Notes: a model not told the origin generated them from the letters alone. Shown: positions 45,719-54,445, counted from the stretch's first letter. The stretch: 64,000 bases of DNA from Bosea sp. ANAM02 (GCF_011764485.1 NZ_AP022848.1:2446001-2510000); one strand, 5' to 3'. A program made the numbers and translations.

Positions 45719-46566
45719 CACACCGGGATATTGTCGAGCAACCGCGTGCTGCCGATGCGGGCGGCGAGGATCAGCCGGATCGGCCCGTCCGCCAGCGAGG
45801 CGATCGGCGCCAGGGTCTCGGCATGGCGCGCTTCGAGATAGTCGAGCTCGAAGCCGGCGCCGATGATTTCGTTCTGGGCATCGGCCATCGCCTTGAACAG
45901 GTCGTCGCGGTTGCGGATGCGCGCGGCGAGATCCTGCATCGCGCGCTGGAGCAGCGGCGCAAGCGCCCGATGCTCGGCCGAGAGGTACCGGTTGCGCGAG
46001 GACATCGCGAGGCCGTCCGCCTCGCGGATCGTCGCCAGCGGAACGATCGTGATGCCGAGATCGAGGTCGGCGGCCATGCGGGTCACGACCTTGAGCTGCT
46101 GGTAGTCCTTCTCGCCGAAGATCGCAAAATCTGCGCGCGACTGCGTGAAGAGCTTGCAGCAGATGGTCGCGACGCCTTCGAAATGCGTCGGGCGGAAGCG
46201 GTCCTCCAGCCCGACGGCGGCCGGGCCGAGCAGCAATACGCGGGTGGCGAAGCCGGCCGGGTACATCTCCGCGACCGAGGGGAAGAACACCGCATCGGCT
46301 CCGGCCGCGACCAGCTTGGCGCAATCGTCGTCGAAGGTGCGCGGGTATTTCTTGAAATCCTCATGCGGCGCGAACTGCGTCGGGTTGACGAAGATCGTGA
46401 TGATGACGCGCCTCGCATGGCGCTGGCCTTCACTGACGAGCGCGATATGGCCCTCGTGCAGCGCGCCCATGGTCGGAACCAGTGCGACCTTGTCGCCAGC
46501 GGCGTGCCAGCCGGCTACGGCCTCGCGCATTGCGGCGACCGTCTCGAAAACCGTGATTCCCGCCAT
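45718..46566 (-). CDS. panC: Pantothenate synthetase
   Basis: 282 residues. It joins pantoate and beta-alanine using ATP. PTMGALHEGHIALV (about 31-44) with the HIGH-like motif, VNPTQFAPHEDF (about 62), FGEKDYQQL (about 150) and MSSRNRYLS (about 187) are family motifs. The ATG at 46566 gives MAGITVFETVAAM and follows GGGAAAGGCAAAGCG; a frame extension of 25 codons upstream runs towards a repeat. Confidence 0.95.
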   Translation of the reverse strand: MAGITVFETVAAMREAVAGWHAAGDKVALVPTMGALHEGHIALVSEGQRHARRVIITIFVNPTQFAPHEDFKKYPRTFDDDCAKLVAAGADAVFFPSVAEMYPAGFATRVLLLGPAAVGLEDRFRPTHFEGVATICCKLFTQSRADFAIFGEKDYQQLKVVTRMAADLDLGITIVPLATIREADGLAMSSRNRYLSAEHRALAPLLQRAMQDLAARIRNRDDLFKAMADAQNEIIGAGFELDYLEARHAETLAPIASLADGPIRLILAARIGSTRLLDNIPV

Positions 46567-46632
46567 CGCTTTGCCTTTCCCACCCGCGCCGATTTCCTCG
46601 GCCCTCATCCCGCGTGTCCGGTTGGAACCTCC

Positions 46633-46748
46633 AGCCCTCATCCTGAGGAGCGCTCGCAGAGCGCGTCTCGAAGGATGCGCCAGATGGTTCGGGAGCCTCC
46701 TGGAGCATCCTTCGAGACGCCGCTTCGCGGCTCCTCAGGATGAGGGCT
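46633..46748. repeat. Palindromic repeat family D, copy 2
   Basis: AGCCCTCATCCTGAGGAGCG CTCGCAGAGCGCGTCTCGAA GGATGCGCC on the left; GGAGCATCCTTCGAGACGCC GCTTCGCGGCTCCTCAGGAT GAGGGCT on the right. The two halves pair over most of their length. Confidence 0.85.
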
Positions 46749-46883
46749 CGGAGAATTTCCAGCCGGCCACGCGGGGCGAGGGCCGGGGAGAACACGCCGT
46801 CTCCGCCCGGCGCACGGGTAGCAAATGCCGCCGCCATGGCCAATATCAGGGCAAAGGATGATTCAGGCGGATCGAAGGGACCG

Positions 46884-47624
46884 ATGAGCGAGAGGAAGGA
46901 CCGGGCCGTCGGCAAGGCAGGTGCGACCGCGCCGGCGACGCAGTCGCAGCCGGGCGAGATCGACCGCTTTCTCGGTGCGGCGAAGCAGCTCGCGCCCCTG
47001 GCGACAGGGCAGGCGGGGCGACTGGTCTTCGCGCTCGACGCCACGATGAGCCGCCAGCCGACATGGGACCTCGCCTGTTCGCTGCAGGCCCGGATGTTCG
47101 ACGTCACATCGCAAAGCGGCGGGCTGGCGGTGCAGCTCGTCTACTTCAGAGGGATCGGTGAGTGCCGCGCTTCCGGCTGGGTCGGCGAGCCGGCGCGCCT
47201 GACCGGGCTGATGCGCAAGATCGCCTGCGAGGGCGGGCAGACCCAGATCGCGCGCGTGCTGCGCCATGTCCGCGACGAGGCGAAGACGGTGCCGGTGCGG
47301 GCCTTCGTCTATGTCGGCGATGCGATGGAGGAGGATGTCGATGCGCTCGCGGCGCTCGCCGGCGAGCTCGGCCTGCGCGGCATCCGCGGCTTCGTCTTCC
47401 AGGAGGGGCATGATCCGGCGGCGAGCGGCGCTTTCGCCACGATCGCGCGATTGACCGGCGGTGCCCATGCCCGTTTCGACGTGAATGCGCCGGCCTCCCT
47501 GCTCGATCTCCTTCGCGGGGCTGCCGCCTATGCGGCCGGCGGGCGCGAGGCGATGCTCAGGCTGGCGGGCTCGATCCCTGCGGTGAAGGGGCTGATCGCT
47601 TCGATGGATGGAGGCCGCCGGTGA
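46884..47624 (+). CDS. von Willebrand A-like domain protein
   Basis: 246 residues. A MIDAS-like site is visible in VFALDATMSRQPTWDLACSL (D-x-T-x-S) and VYVGDAMEEDVDAL supplies a second metal-site segment. No signal peptide. It probably binds a partner through a divalent metal. The start is 46884 (MSERKDR) or the upstream ATG at 46836. The stop overlaps the next GTG (GTGA), so it is coupled to the J-domain protein. Confidence 0.8.
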   Translation: MSERKDRAVGKAGATAPATQSQPGEIDRFLGAAKQLAPLATGQAGRLVFALDATMSRQPTWDLACSLQARMFDVTSQSGGLAVQLVYFRGIGECRASGWVGEPARLTGLMRKIACEGGQTQIARVLRHVRDEAKTVPVRAFVYVGDAMEEDVDALAALAGELGLRGIRGFVFQEGHDPAASGAFATIARLTGGAHARFDVNAPASLLDLLRGAAAYAAGGREAMLRLAGSIPAVKGLIASMDGGRR

Positions 47625-48340
47625 GTCTGCTTTACGGCGTTGCCGTGCTCATCCTGGTCTGGTGGCTGGCGAAGCTCTTCGCCGGAGCCAACCCCAAAGT
47701 GCTGGCACGCCTGGCCAAGACCGGTGGCGGTGTCGCGGCGCTCGGCATCGCCGGGCTCCTGATGGTGCGCGGCCGGATGGATATGGCGATTTTCCTCGGC
47801 GGCGTCGGCGCCTGGCTGCTCGGCTGGAGCGCGACCGGGCCGGGCGGTATCCGCTTTCCCTGGGCCGACCGCTCCGGCCCGACGCCGGGCGCGACTTCCA
47901 AGGTCAAGTCGGCCCTGCTGGAGATGGAGCTGGACCACGATAGCGGCGCGATGGCAGGCCACGTCACGGCCGGTCCCCATGCGGGGCGGGCGCTCGACAG
48001 CCTCGACATGGCGGAGCTTGCCGTGCTGATGCGCGACTGCCTCACGCGCGATCCGGACGGAGCCCGGCTGCTAGAGGCATATCTCGACCGCCGGTCGCCC
48101 GGCTGGCGTGAAGACGCTCAGCGTGATGGCGACGCGGGGCAGCGCGGCGCGCCGGGCGCGGGCGCGATGACGCAGCAGGAGGCCTACGATATCCTGGGGC
48201 TTCAGCCGGGGGCGGGCGAGGAGGCGGTCCGCGAAGCCCACCGGGCCCTGATGAAGCGCATCCACCCGGATGCCGGGGGCACCAGCGGCCTTGCCGCTCG
48301 CGTCAACCAGGCCAAGGACGTCCTTCTGAAGCAGCGCTAG
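47621..48340 (+). CDS. Membrane-anchored J-domain protein
   Basis: 239 residues. Two N-terminal membrane helices (LLYGVAVLILVWWLAKLF and GGVAALGIAGLLMVRGRM), a middle of about 120 residues, and a C-terminal J domain with EAYDILGLQPGAGEEAV and the HPD motif in RIHPDAGG (about 214). J domains stimulate Hsp70 (DnaK). Start is GTG overlapping the vWA stop. This resembles the DjlA/Tim14-like membrane J proteins. Confidence 0.85.
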   Translation: MSLLYGVAVLILVWWLAKLFAGANPKVLARLAKTGGGVAALGIAGLLMVRGRMDMAIFLGGVGAWLLGWSATGPGGIRFPWADRSGPTPGATSKVKSALLEMELDHDSGAMAGHVTAGPHAGRALDSLDMAELAVLMRDCLTRDPDGARLLEAYLDRRSPGWREDAQRDGDAGQRGAPGAGAMTQQEAYDILGLQPGAGEEAVREAHRALMKRIHPDAGGTSGLAARVNQAKDVLLKQR

Positions 48341-48399
48341 CGAAGGGCTCGGGGAGTGGGTCTGCGACATGTCGTGAACTCCTTTCCCTGGTCCGAGGC

Positions 48400-50043
48400 T
48401 CAGCCGCGGGTGGCGAAGCAGGCGAAGCCGCCGCGCTTCAACTGGTTGCAGGCATTCTGCGCATCCTTGGAGTCGTCGAAACCGGCGAAACGGGCGCGGA
48501 AGAGGGTGGAACCGCCCTTGGCGACCTTCTCGGTGAAGGGCGAGGCACTGGCGAGCGAGGATGAGGCCTTGGCCTTGGCGCGGGCCAGGATTTCCTTGGC
48601 CTTGCCTTCGTCATCGGTGGCGCCGAGCTGGATCACCCATTTGCCGGACGCGACGATCGCGGCCTGATGCGACATGGCGGGAGCGGGCTCCTGCGCCTGA
48701 ACCTTGGCGGGAGCGGGCTCGACCTTGCGGGCAACCGGGGCGGCCGGAATCTCGGCCTTCGCCTCGGCCACCTTCACCGGCTCGGCGACGGGCTCGGGCG
48801 CCTTGGCGATCGATGAGGTGACGTCGACATTCGCCGGAGGGCGCAGGACCTTGGCATCGGCCGGCTGGGCACCGATCGACCAGCGCATGGCCGAGGGCGT
48901 CGTCGTGGCGGCGACCGGGCGCATGCCGGAGATCTGCAGCGGCTGGCCGCCGGCGACAGCGACCGGGCGCGGCGGCGCGATCGGCGTGGTGGTCGGCATC
49001 GGAGCATAGGCGCGGGCGGCGGCCGGAAGAGGCTGCTCCTCGACCTGCTGGCGCGGGCGCGGCACCGGGATCGGCGCGGGCTCGGCGGCGGCCTGCTGAA
49101 CCGGCAGCGAGCGCGGCCGCTCCTCCGGCTCCGGAGCCTCGGCGACCATCACCGAGGCGCGGCCGCTGGTCGAGGCGCGCGGCAGGCTGGCCAGCACGAG
49201 ATCGGTCATGATCTTGTCGCGCGAGGCGCCGGAACGGCCGCCGAGCACGATCGAGACGACATGCCGGCCTTCCGATCTGGCGGAGGTCATCAGGTTGAAG
49301 CCGGAGGCGCGGGTGTAGCCGGTCTTGATGCCGTCGACGCCCTCGACCTTGCCGAGCAGGCGGTTATGGCCGCGGATCGTGCGGCTGCCGTACTGGAAGG
49401 CGCGCATCGAGAAGAGCGGATAGTATTTCGGGAAACGCTCCTGGATCGCGCGGGCGAGGATGGTGAGGTCGCGCGCCGTCGTGATGTTCGGCGGGGAATG
49501 GGGCAGGCCGTGCGGGTTGTAGAAGCGGGTCGAGCTCATGCCGAGCGCGCGCGCCTTGCGCGTCATCTGCTCGGCGAAAGCGTCCTCGGAGCCGGCGATG
49601 TTCTCGGCGACCACGACGGAGGAATCGTTGGCCGAGAGCGTGATCATGCTCTTGATCGCGTCCTCTACGGCGATGGTCGAGCCGGCGCGCAGGCCGAGCT
49701 TGGTTGGCGGTTGCGAGGCCGCGTAGGACGAGACCTTGAGCTCGGTATCCATGGTGAAGCGGCCGCGCTCCATCTGCTCGAACAGCATGTAGAGCGTCAT
49801 GACCTTGGTCAGCGAGGCCGGTATGCGCGCGGCATCCTCGTTGACCGCATGCAAGGTGCGGCCGGTCCTGGCATCGACCACCATCGCGGCATAGGGAGGG
49901 GTATAGCCCCCGCCCGCGTGATGCCGGCGCTTGCGCGCCTCGGCGGGGGAGGAGGCGACCGTGGCCGCAACGGCGACGACACCGATCAGACCGGCAACGG
50001 CCCGCAGACGCGACCGCCGCAACCCAACGCAACCAGACAACAT
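48400..50043 (-). CDS. D-alanyl-D-alanine carboxypeptidase with SPOR-like C-terminus
   Basis: 547 residues. Signal segment (about 10-35), then a PBP5-type serine peptidase: SLTK (77-80), SAND (137-140) and KTG (240-242), then a Pro/Ala-rich linker (about 310-440), and a C-terminal domain ending FACFATRG with the pattern of SPOR (WVIQLGATDDEGKAKEILAR...FRARFAGF). It trims peptidoglycan side chains; the SPOR part may bind denuded glycan at the septum. Divergent from phasin across 295 bases. Confidence 0.92.
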   Translation of the reverse strand: MLSGCVGLRRSRLRAVAGLIGVVAVAATVASSPAEARKRRHHAGGGYTPPYAAMVVDARTGRTLHAVNEDAARIPASLTKVMTLYMLFEQMERGRFTMDTELKVSSYAASQPPTKLGLRAGSTIAVEDAIKSMITLSANDSSVVVAENIAGSEDAFAEQMTRKARALGMSSTRFYNPHGLPHSPPNITTARDLTILARAIQERFPKYYPLFSMRAFQYGSRTIRGHNRLLGKVEGVDGIKTGYTRASGFNLMTSARSEGRHVVSIVLGGRSGASRDKIMTDLVLASLPRASTSGRASVMVAEAPEPEERPRSLPVQQAAAEPAPIPVPRPRQQVEEQPLPAAARAYAPMPTTTPIAPPRPVAVAGGQPLQISGMRPVAATTTPSAMRWSIGAQPADAKVLRPPANVDVTSSIAKAPEPVAEPVKVAEAKAEIPAAPVARKVEPAPAKVQAQEPAPAMSHQAAIVASGKWVIQLGATDDEGKAKEILARAKAKASSSLASASPFTEKVAKGGSTLFRARFAGFDDSKDAQNACNQLKRGGFACFATRG

Positions 50044-50186
50044 GAACCCGCCTCGAACTCTCTCACCTGGGCCGATCCCGCACCTGGCTCATCGTGGCGC
50101 AGGGGACACAGTGAGGGAGGTTAGGCGGATGCGGTTACGGAGCCGTTAAAACTTGAACGGTTGCCAATGGAACGATCTGCGTTTGG

Positions 50187-50232
50187 TGCAATGCAGCGTC
50201 CTCTTGACATTCATGTTGCAATGCACAATATG
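50187..50232 (+). promoter_or_regulatory. Phasin promoter with two TGCAATGCA sites
   Basis: TTGACA (50204-50209) and CAATAT (50226-50231), 16 bases apart, form a promoter. Two copies of TGCAATGCA (50187-50195 and 50217-50225) lie 30 bases apart, one overlapping the -10 spacer. TGC-rich sites bind the PhaR repressor of phasin genes in related bacteria. PhaR itself is not in this window. Confidence 0.55.
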
Positions 50233-50338
50233 CAGGCAGTCCCCGGTGGTGATCTCGATTCACACGACCTTGGGGCGGCATTCCGGCCAGCCAGGCCCAT
50301 CAAATCCCATGAGGCACTGCGGTGCCAGGAGACGACCC

Positions 50339-50686
50339 ATGATGCAGCAGTTCGAGACCATGCAGAAGGCTTCCAAAGAGAACGTCGACGCCGCCCTGAA
50401 GGCTTTCGGCACCACCTCGAAGGGCGTGCAGGCGATCGCCGTCGAGACCACCGACTATGCCAAGAAGTCCTTCGAAGCCGGCACCGCCACGCTCGAGAAG
50501 CTCGCTGGCGTGAAGACCTTCGACAAGGCCCTGGAGATCCAGGCCGATTTCATCAAGACCTCGTTCGAGGGCGCCGTCGCCCAGCTCACCAAGATGGGCG
50601 AGCTTTACACCGCTCTCGCCAAGGACGCCTACAAGCCGTTCGAAGGCATCGTTGCCAAGGCCGTCCCGACCGCCCCGAAGGCGTGA
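50339..50686 (+). CDS. Phasin family protein
   Basis: 115 residues, all helical. MMQQFETMQKASKENVDAAL, TTDYAKKSFEAGTATLEKLA, KTFDKALEIQADFIKTSFEG and MGELYTALAKDAYKPFEG are Phasin_2 signatures. Phasins coat polyhydroxyalkanoate granules. AGGAGACGACCC precedes the ATG; a frame extension upstream covers the promoter and is not coding. Terminator follows 55 bases on. Confidence 0.92.
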   Translation: MMQQFETMQKASKENVDAALKAFGTTSKGVQAIAVETTDYAKKSFEAGTATLEKLAGVKTFDKALEIQADFIKTSFEGAVAQLTKMGELYTALAKDAYKPFEGIVAKAVPTAPKA

Positions 50687-50741
50687 TCCCGGCAGGCGGC
50701 CGACAGGCCGCCTAAGCCAGGTGAGTTCAGTTGCGTTTGCG

Positions 50742-50768
50742 AACCCCGGCCGTGAGGCCGGGGTTTTT
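50742..50768 (+). terminator. Terminator after phasin
   Basis: AACCCCGGCC (50742-50751) pairs with GGCCGGGGTT (50756-50765) around GTGA, followed by TTT. A standard intrinsic terminator. Confidence 0.9.
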
Positions 50769-50786
50769 CATTGGGTGGGCGTCGCA

Positions 50787-51248
50787 TCATTCGGCGCGGA
50801 TCGGGAGCCGCCTGGCCTGAAAGCCGGTCTTGGACTGTTCGAAACCGGCAGCTTCGTAGAAGGCGAGCGTCGACGGCTTCTTCGAGCCCGTCATCAGCAT
50901 CGCCTTGTAGCATGCGGCCGCCCAGGCGCGGTCGAGCGCAGCCTTCAGGATCGCTTTCCCCAGCCCGCGATTGCGATGGCCGGAATCGGTGACGACGTTC
51001 TCGATCAGCGCATAGGGTGTGCCGCCCCGCGTCAGGTTCGGGATGACGACCAATGTGCAGCTTGCGACCAGATCGGTGCCGAGGAGGCCGATCAGGACGG
51101 CGCTGCCTTCGAACCGCCGCAGGCTTTCCAGAATCGCCGCGGCCCTGTCATCCGGGCAGCGCTCATCCTCCGGGAGGAGATGGCGATAGAGGTTCTGAAG
51201 CGCGGGCAGGTCGGCCTGCTCTGCTCCGCGAATGACGAGCGCGGTCAT
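50787..51248 (-). CDS. GNAT N-acetyltransferase
   Basis: 153 residues. MTALVIRGAEQADLPALQNL, VVTDSGHRNRGLGKAILKAA (about 87-106) with the acetyl-CoA loop R-N-R-G-L-G-K, and STLAFYEAAGFEQSKTGF. Substrate unknown. The ATG at 51248 is preferred; the frame upstream enters a family A repeat. Confidence 0.88.
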   Translation of the reverse strand: MTALVIRGAEQADLPALQNLYRHLLPEDERCPDDRAAAILESLRRFEGSAVLIGLLGTDLVASCTLVVIPNLTRGGTPYALIENVVTDSGHRNRGLGKAILKAALDRAWAAACYKAMLMTGSKKPSTLAFYEAAGFEQSKTGFQARRLPIRAE

Positions 51249-51260
51249 GCCGGCAGGGAT

Positions 51261-51361
51261 AGAGCATCGGCCCGAAAAGTGAAACGCGGCTTTCGGACGA
51301 AGCCGACGCAAAATCGAAGGTCTGGAGCATCGGGCTGAATGCGGTATTCAGTCCGATGCTC
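51261..51361. repeat. Palindromic repeat family A, copy 4 (two-part)
   Basis: GCATCGGCCCGAAAAGTGAA ACGCGGCTTTCGGACGAAGC CGACGC, then GGAGCATCGGGCTGAATGCG GTATTCAGTCCGATGCTCC. Same bipartite arrangement as the copy at 39.23 kb, with substitutions on both sides of the palindrome. Confidence 0.8.
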
Positions 51362-51382
51362 CAGACCATCCCGCCGCTCATG

Positions 51383-51409
51383 AAAAACCCCGGCCGAGGG
51401 CCGGGGTTT
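51383..51409 (-). terminator. Terminator of L,D-transpeptidase-like gene
   Basis: AAACCCCGGCC (51385-51395) pairs with GGCCGGGGTTT (51399-51409); on the minus strand it is followed by TTCAT. It lies 29 bases past the stop of the gene at 51438 and resembles the phasin terminator. Confidence 0.8.
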
Positions 51410-51437
51410 GGATCAGACCGCACGGCTGGCGCGTGGC

Positions 51438-52136
51438 TCAGGCCGGCAGGACGACGACCTTCGTCTTGACCGGCGTCTGGTCGTAGAGATCGATCATGTC
51501 CTGGCTGAGCAGGCCGACGCAGCCGCTGGTGATGCCGGAGCCGATCGATTCCTCGTCGCTCGAGGCATAGATCGTGTAGAGCGTGTACTTGCCGTTCTGG
51601 TAGAGATGCAGCGTGCGGGCGCCGAGCGGATTGTCGAGCCCACCGGGCATGCCGCGGGCATATTTCGCCGCTTCGGGCTGGCGCTTGATCATTTCCGGCG
51701 GCGGGGTCCAGGTCGCCCATTCGGACTTGCGTCCGACATAGGCGTCGCCGCTCCAGCGGAAGCCGTCGCGACCGACATTGGCGCCGTAGCGGGTGGCGTT
51801 GCCGTCGCCCTCGATGCGATAGACATAGTAGTTGGCGGGATCGACGATGATCGTGCCGGGCTCTTCCTTGCTCTCGTAGCGGACGGTGCGGCGCCAGTAT
51901 TTCCGGTCGACCTTGGTGACGTCCGCTGCGGGAATCGCGAATTTCTTGTCCGGCACCGGCCCGTACATCTGCTGGGCCTCGGCGAGGCTCATGCCGTCGC
52001 CGGCGCAGCCGCCGAGCCCGAGCGCGCCGAGGCCGACGGCCGAGCCGACCAGAAACGAACGGCGGTCGACAAGGCCGGGCCGGCGTTCCAGCGAAGCCTT
52101 CGCGCCGGCGCCGCCATTCCTAGCATCGATGATCAT
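51438..52136 (-). CDS. L,D-transpeptidase-like protein lacking the active-site histidine
   Basis: 232 residues. Twin-arginine plus lipobox signal (DRRSFLVGSAVGLGALGLGG, C45). YkuD domain with GTIIVDPANYYVYRIEGDGN, GIVGRDGF-like NVGRDGFRWSGD, and the Cys motif ITSGCVGLLSQDMI. The usual H-G-T of the first motif is replaced: LYTIYASSDEE. The paralogue at 52.7 kb keeps it (IHGTFEP) and has SSGCIRM. Function is therefore uncertain. The ATG at 52136 gives MIIDARNGGAG. Confidence 0.85.
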   Translation of the reverse strand: MIIDARNGGAGAKASLERRPGLVDRRSFLVGSAVGLGALGLGGCAGDGMSLAEAQQMYGPVPDKKFAIPAADVTKVDRKYWRRTVRYESKEEPGTIIVDPANYYVYRIEGDGNATRYGANVGRDGFRWSGDAYVGRKSEWATWTPPPEMIKRQPEAAKYARGMPGGLDNPLGARTLHLYQNGKYTLYTIYASSDEESIGSGITSGCVGLLSQDMIDLYDQTPVKTKVVVLPA

Positions 52137-52313
52137 GATCGGGGATGTCCCATGTGCTACTGCCGGGGGGGAACCGTGCCGGCCTACAATCGTGGAATTC
52201 ATAGCCGGGCGGAGATTGCCGCCATAGGGCCGGGCTGGCAAGTCGAACTTCGCTTTCTGGCGAGGCAGGGCCAGACGCATGAAAAGAGCGACGGTTGCCC
52301 GTCGCTCCTGGGG

Positions 52314-52628
52314 TCACCACCAGCCGGGAGGCGGCGGAGGCGGATAATAGCGCGGTGGCGGCGGACCCCAGCCCGGGCCGGGACCGTAGCCATAGCCGCG
52401 CGGCGGGCCGTAGCCGCGCGGGCCGTAGCCGCCGCGGCCATGGCGCTGCTGCCGCATGGTCTCTTCCATGATCATGTGGCGCCGCTCGGCGGCAGCCGAC
52501 CAGGAATACTCGGCCGGCGCCTTGTCGAGCCGCGCGGCCAGATCCCTCGGCAGGGCCTCTGAGGCGATGGCGGGCGCGGCCAGCGCGCTCCCGACTGCAA
52601 TCCCGGCTAAAATCAACAGCTTGCGCAT
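52314..52628 (-). CDS. Exported Gly/Tyr/Pro-rich small protein
   Basis: 104 residues. Signal peptide MRKLLILAGIAVGSALAAPA then ERRHMIMEETMRQQRHGRGG and a C-terminal run of GYGP and PPPP repeats. AGGAGTTTGCC sits 7 bases before the ATG at 52628. No family recognised; it may be a surface or periplasmic structural protein. Confidence 0.75.
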   Translation of the reverse strand: MRKLLILAGIAVGSALAAPAIASEALPRDLAARLDKAPAEYSWSAAAERRHMIMEETMRQQRHGRGGYGPRGYGPPRGYGYGPGPGWGPPPPRYYPPPPPPGWW

Positions 52629-52716
52629 GGCAAACTCCTTTCGATGCGCATGAAACCACAAGAAGGTTCAACAGAACCTGAACCGATCGGTCGGCTGGCG
52701 TTCATCTTGCCGGCGT

Positions 52717-53421
52717 TCACACGGGCAGCACGGTTACGGGCGTGCCGAGCGAGACACGCGCGTAGAGATGGGCGATGTCCTGGTTGATCATGCGGATGCA
52801 GCCCGATGAGACATTGGTGCCGACCGTATAGGGCTCGAAGGTGCCGTGGATGCGGTAGCCGAGGTCGCGTCCCTCGCCGAAGAGATAGAGGGTGCGGGCG
52901 CCGAGCGGGCTTTTCGAGCCTCCGCGCACGCCGAGCCCGCGCGGGGTCTGCTCGAGCTGGGCCCTGATCGCCGGGTCGCGCGCGATCATCTCCGGCGGCG
53001 GCACCCAGTCGGCCCAGTCGCGCTTCATGTTGATCCGGGCCGCGCCCGACCAGCCGAAGCCCTCGCGCCCCACGCCGACGCCATAGCGCGTCGCGACGCG
53101 CGGGGATTCGACGAAATAGAGGTGATAGCCGGCGGGGTCGACGACGATCGAGCCCGGCTTCTCGTCGCGCGGAAACTCGACGGTCTGCCTGAGATAGCGG
53201 GCGTCGATGCGCTGGTAGTCGATCGCCTGGATCGGAAAGCGCTCGCCGGGATAGTCTGCATAGACCTCGGCATAGTTCGGCCGGGCGAGCGTGCGGGTCG
53301 AGAGCCCTCGCGGGCCCTGGCCGATCTCAGGCAAGGCGACGATGCTGCGCGAGCCGCATCCGGCCAGGCCCGCTGCCGCGACGGAGAGGGCGGGAAAGGT
53401 AAACGAGCGGCGGGTCAGCAT
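52717..53421 (-). CDS. L,D-transpeptidase (YkuD), Tat-type lipoprotein
   Basis: 234 residues. MLTRRSFTFPALSVAAAGLA GC (twin Arg and lipobox). YkuD domain: GSIVVDPAGYHLYFVESPRV, VGREGFGWSG, IHGTFEPYTVGTNVSSGCIR and MINQDIAHLY with catalytic His and Cys. It should make 3-3 or lipoprotein cross-links in peptidoglycan. It lies 88 bases past the small Gly-rich protein on the same strand. Confidence 0.9.
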   Translation of the reverse strand: MLTRRSFTFPALSVAAAGLAGCGSRSIVALPEIGQGPRGLSTRTLARPNYAEVYADYPGERFPIQAIDYQRIDARYLRQTVEFPRDEKPGSIVVDPAGYHLYFVESPRVATRYGVGVGREGFGWSGAARINMKRDWADWVPPPEMIARDPAIRAQLEQTPRGLGVRGGSKSPLGARTLYLFGEGRDLGYRIHGTFEPYTVGTNVSSGCIRMINQDIAHLYARVSLGTPVTVLPV

Positions 53422-53578
53422 CGGGTATCTCTCGGGAAGGTCCGAGGAGATACATCGGCTTGGATGGTTACTGTTGCGTGAACCGGTGGTTTGGGCTGCC
53501 CGACCCCGGTACCTCGGTACGATGGACCGGCTCGTGGCACCTTGCGTCCTCTGCGGACCTTGCCGAAGCGGCAACGGC

Positions 53579-53869
53579 ATGTCCAAGATGGACATCCCCA
53601 ACGATTGCCTTCCGATGTTCTCCCTCTACCGATTTGCGTTCGACCTGATCGAGCTGGTGACGTCCGATGCCCTGGCAGCGGGCATGGAGCGGCGCCAGCT
53701 CGTCAAGCGGGAGGCAGCGACCCTGATCGAACGTTGCGGCTCTGGCGCTTTCGACATTGCCCAGAATGTCGTCCAGCTCGCTCGCCGGCGCGACGACGCG
53801 GATGCCACGAAGTTATGGCTGGATGTCGCAAGAGAGATTGCTCGCCGGGATGCGAAGTCCCGACGCTGA
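53579..53869 (+). CDS. Small protein of unknown function
   Basis: 96 residues: MSKMDIPNDCLPMFSLYRFA, FDLIELVTSDALAAGMERRQ and then LVKREAATLIERCGSGAFDI, AQNVVQLARRRDDADATKLW. It is helical and amphipathic. The start is uncertain: an earlier in-frame ATG at 53522 exists. No strong binding site. I do not recognise it. Confidence 0.5.
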   Translation: MSKMDIPNDCLPMFSLYRFAFDLIELVTSDALAAGMERRQLVKREAATLIERCGSGAFDIAQNVVQLARRRDDADATKLWLDVAREIARRDAKSRR

Positions 53870-53929
53870 ACGCGCATCGCCGCGCCGAAGCATCCGAGCG
53901 CGGCAATGCCTGTGCCTCTGCCTACGCGA

Positions 53930-54220
53930 TCATACGCCTTCGATGATGCGAATATCGCGCTCTGCTGCGCTGCCGAGCGCCTTGAGCGCTTCCTGATAGG
54001 CGGCGCTGTCATGCGCGGCCTTGGCTTGCTCGACGGAATCGAACTCGATCACGACCGTCCGCTGTTGCAGGCCGGCCTCATAGAGGTGAGCCGGCGTCCC
54101 ACGCGCCAGGATTCGACCGCCCGCCGCCATGATGGCAGGACCGCTCAGCTTGGCATACTCCGCCAGGGCGTTCGGATCGCTGACCGAACGATACGCTGCC
54201 ACCCAGTACGCCTTTGCCAT
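53930..54220 (-). CDS. DUF1330 family protein
   Basis: 96 residues. MAKAYWVAAYRSVSDPNALA, EYAKLSGPAIMAAGGRILAR and GLQQRTVVIEFDSVEQAKAA match DUF1330, a dimeric ferredoxin-like fold. GGAGGCGAAG precedes the ATG. Function unknown. Confidence 0.9.
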   Translation of the reverse strand: MAKAYWVAAYRSVSDPNALAEYAKLSGPAIMAAGGRILARGTPAHLYEAGLQQRTVVIEFDSVEQAKAAHDSAAYQEALKALGSAAERDIRIIEGV

Positions 54221-54445
54221 CTTCGCCTCCGCTGTTGCGACAATCATCATGTCGCAGCATGCCTTGCCGCGTCGCATCCAGCGTAACGGCATCTGCTTCA
54301 AGCCGCGAGGTGGGCTAATGCAGATCGCGGCCGAAGCCGATGCATGGTCGCTTCCCGATTTGAACCGATTGAAAACAACGTCGGTTGGGCGCATCTCTAG
54401 GGGTGTGCGCCGACGCCGCGGCGCCGAGAGGTTCCGGTTTCCGCC

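Noticed and set aside
51248..51311. Upstream extension of the GNAT gene
   Set aside because: The extra codons lie inside a family A repeat, and the ATG at 51248 gives the natural family N-terminus.
54221..54445. Possible tRNA or RNA gene upstream of the UxaA-type gene
   Set aside because: No cloverleaf, no CCA end and no strong stem could be drawn.
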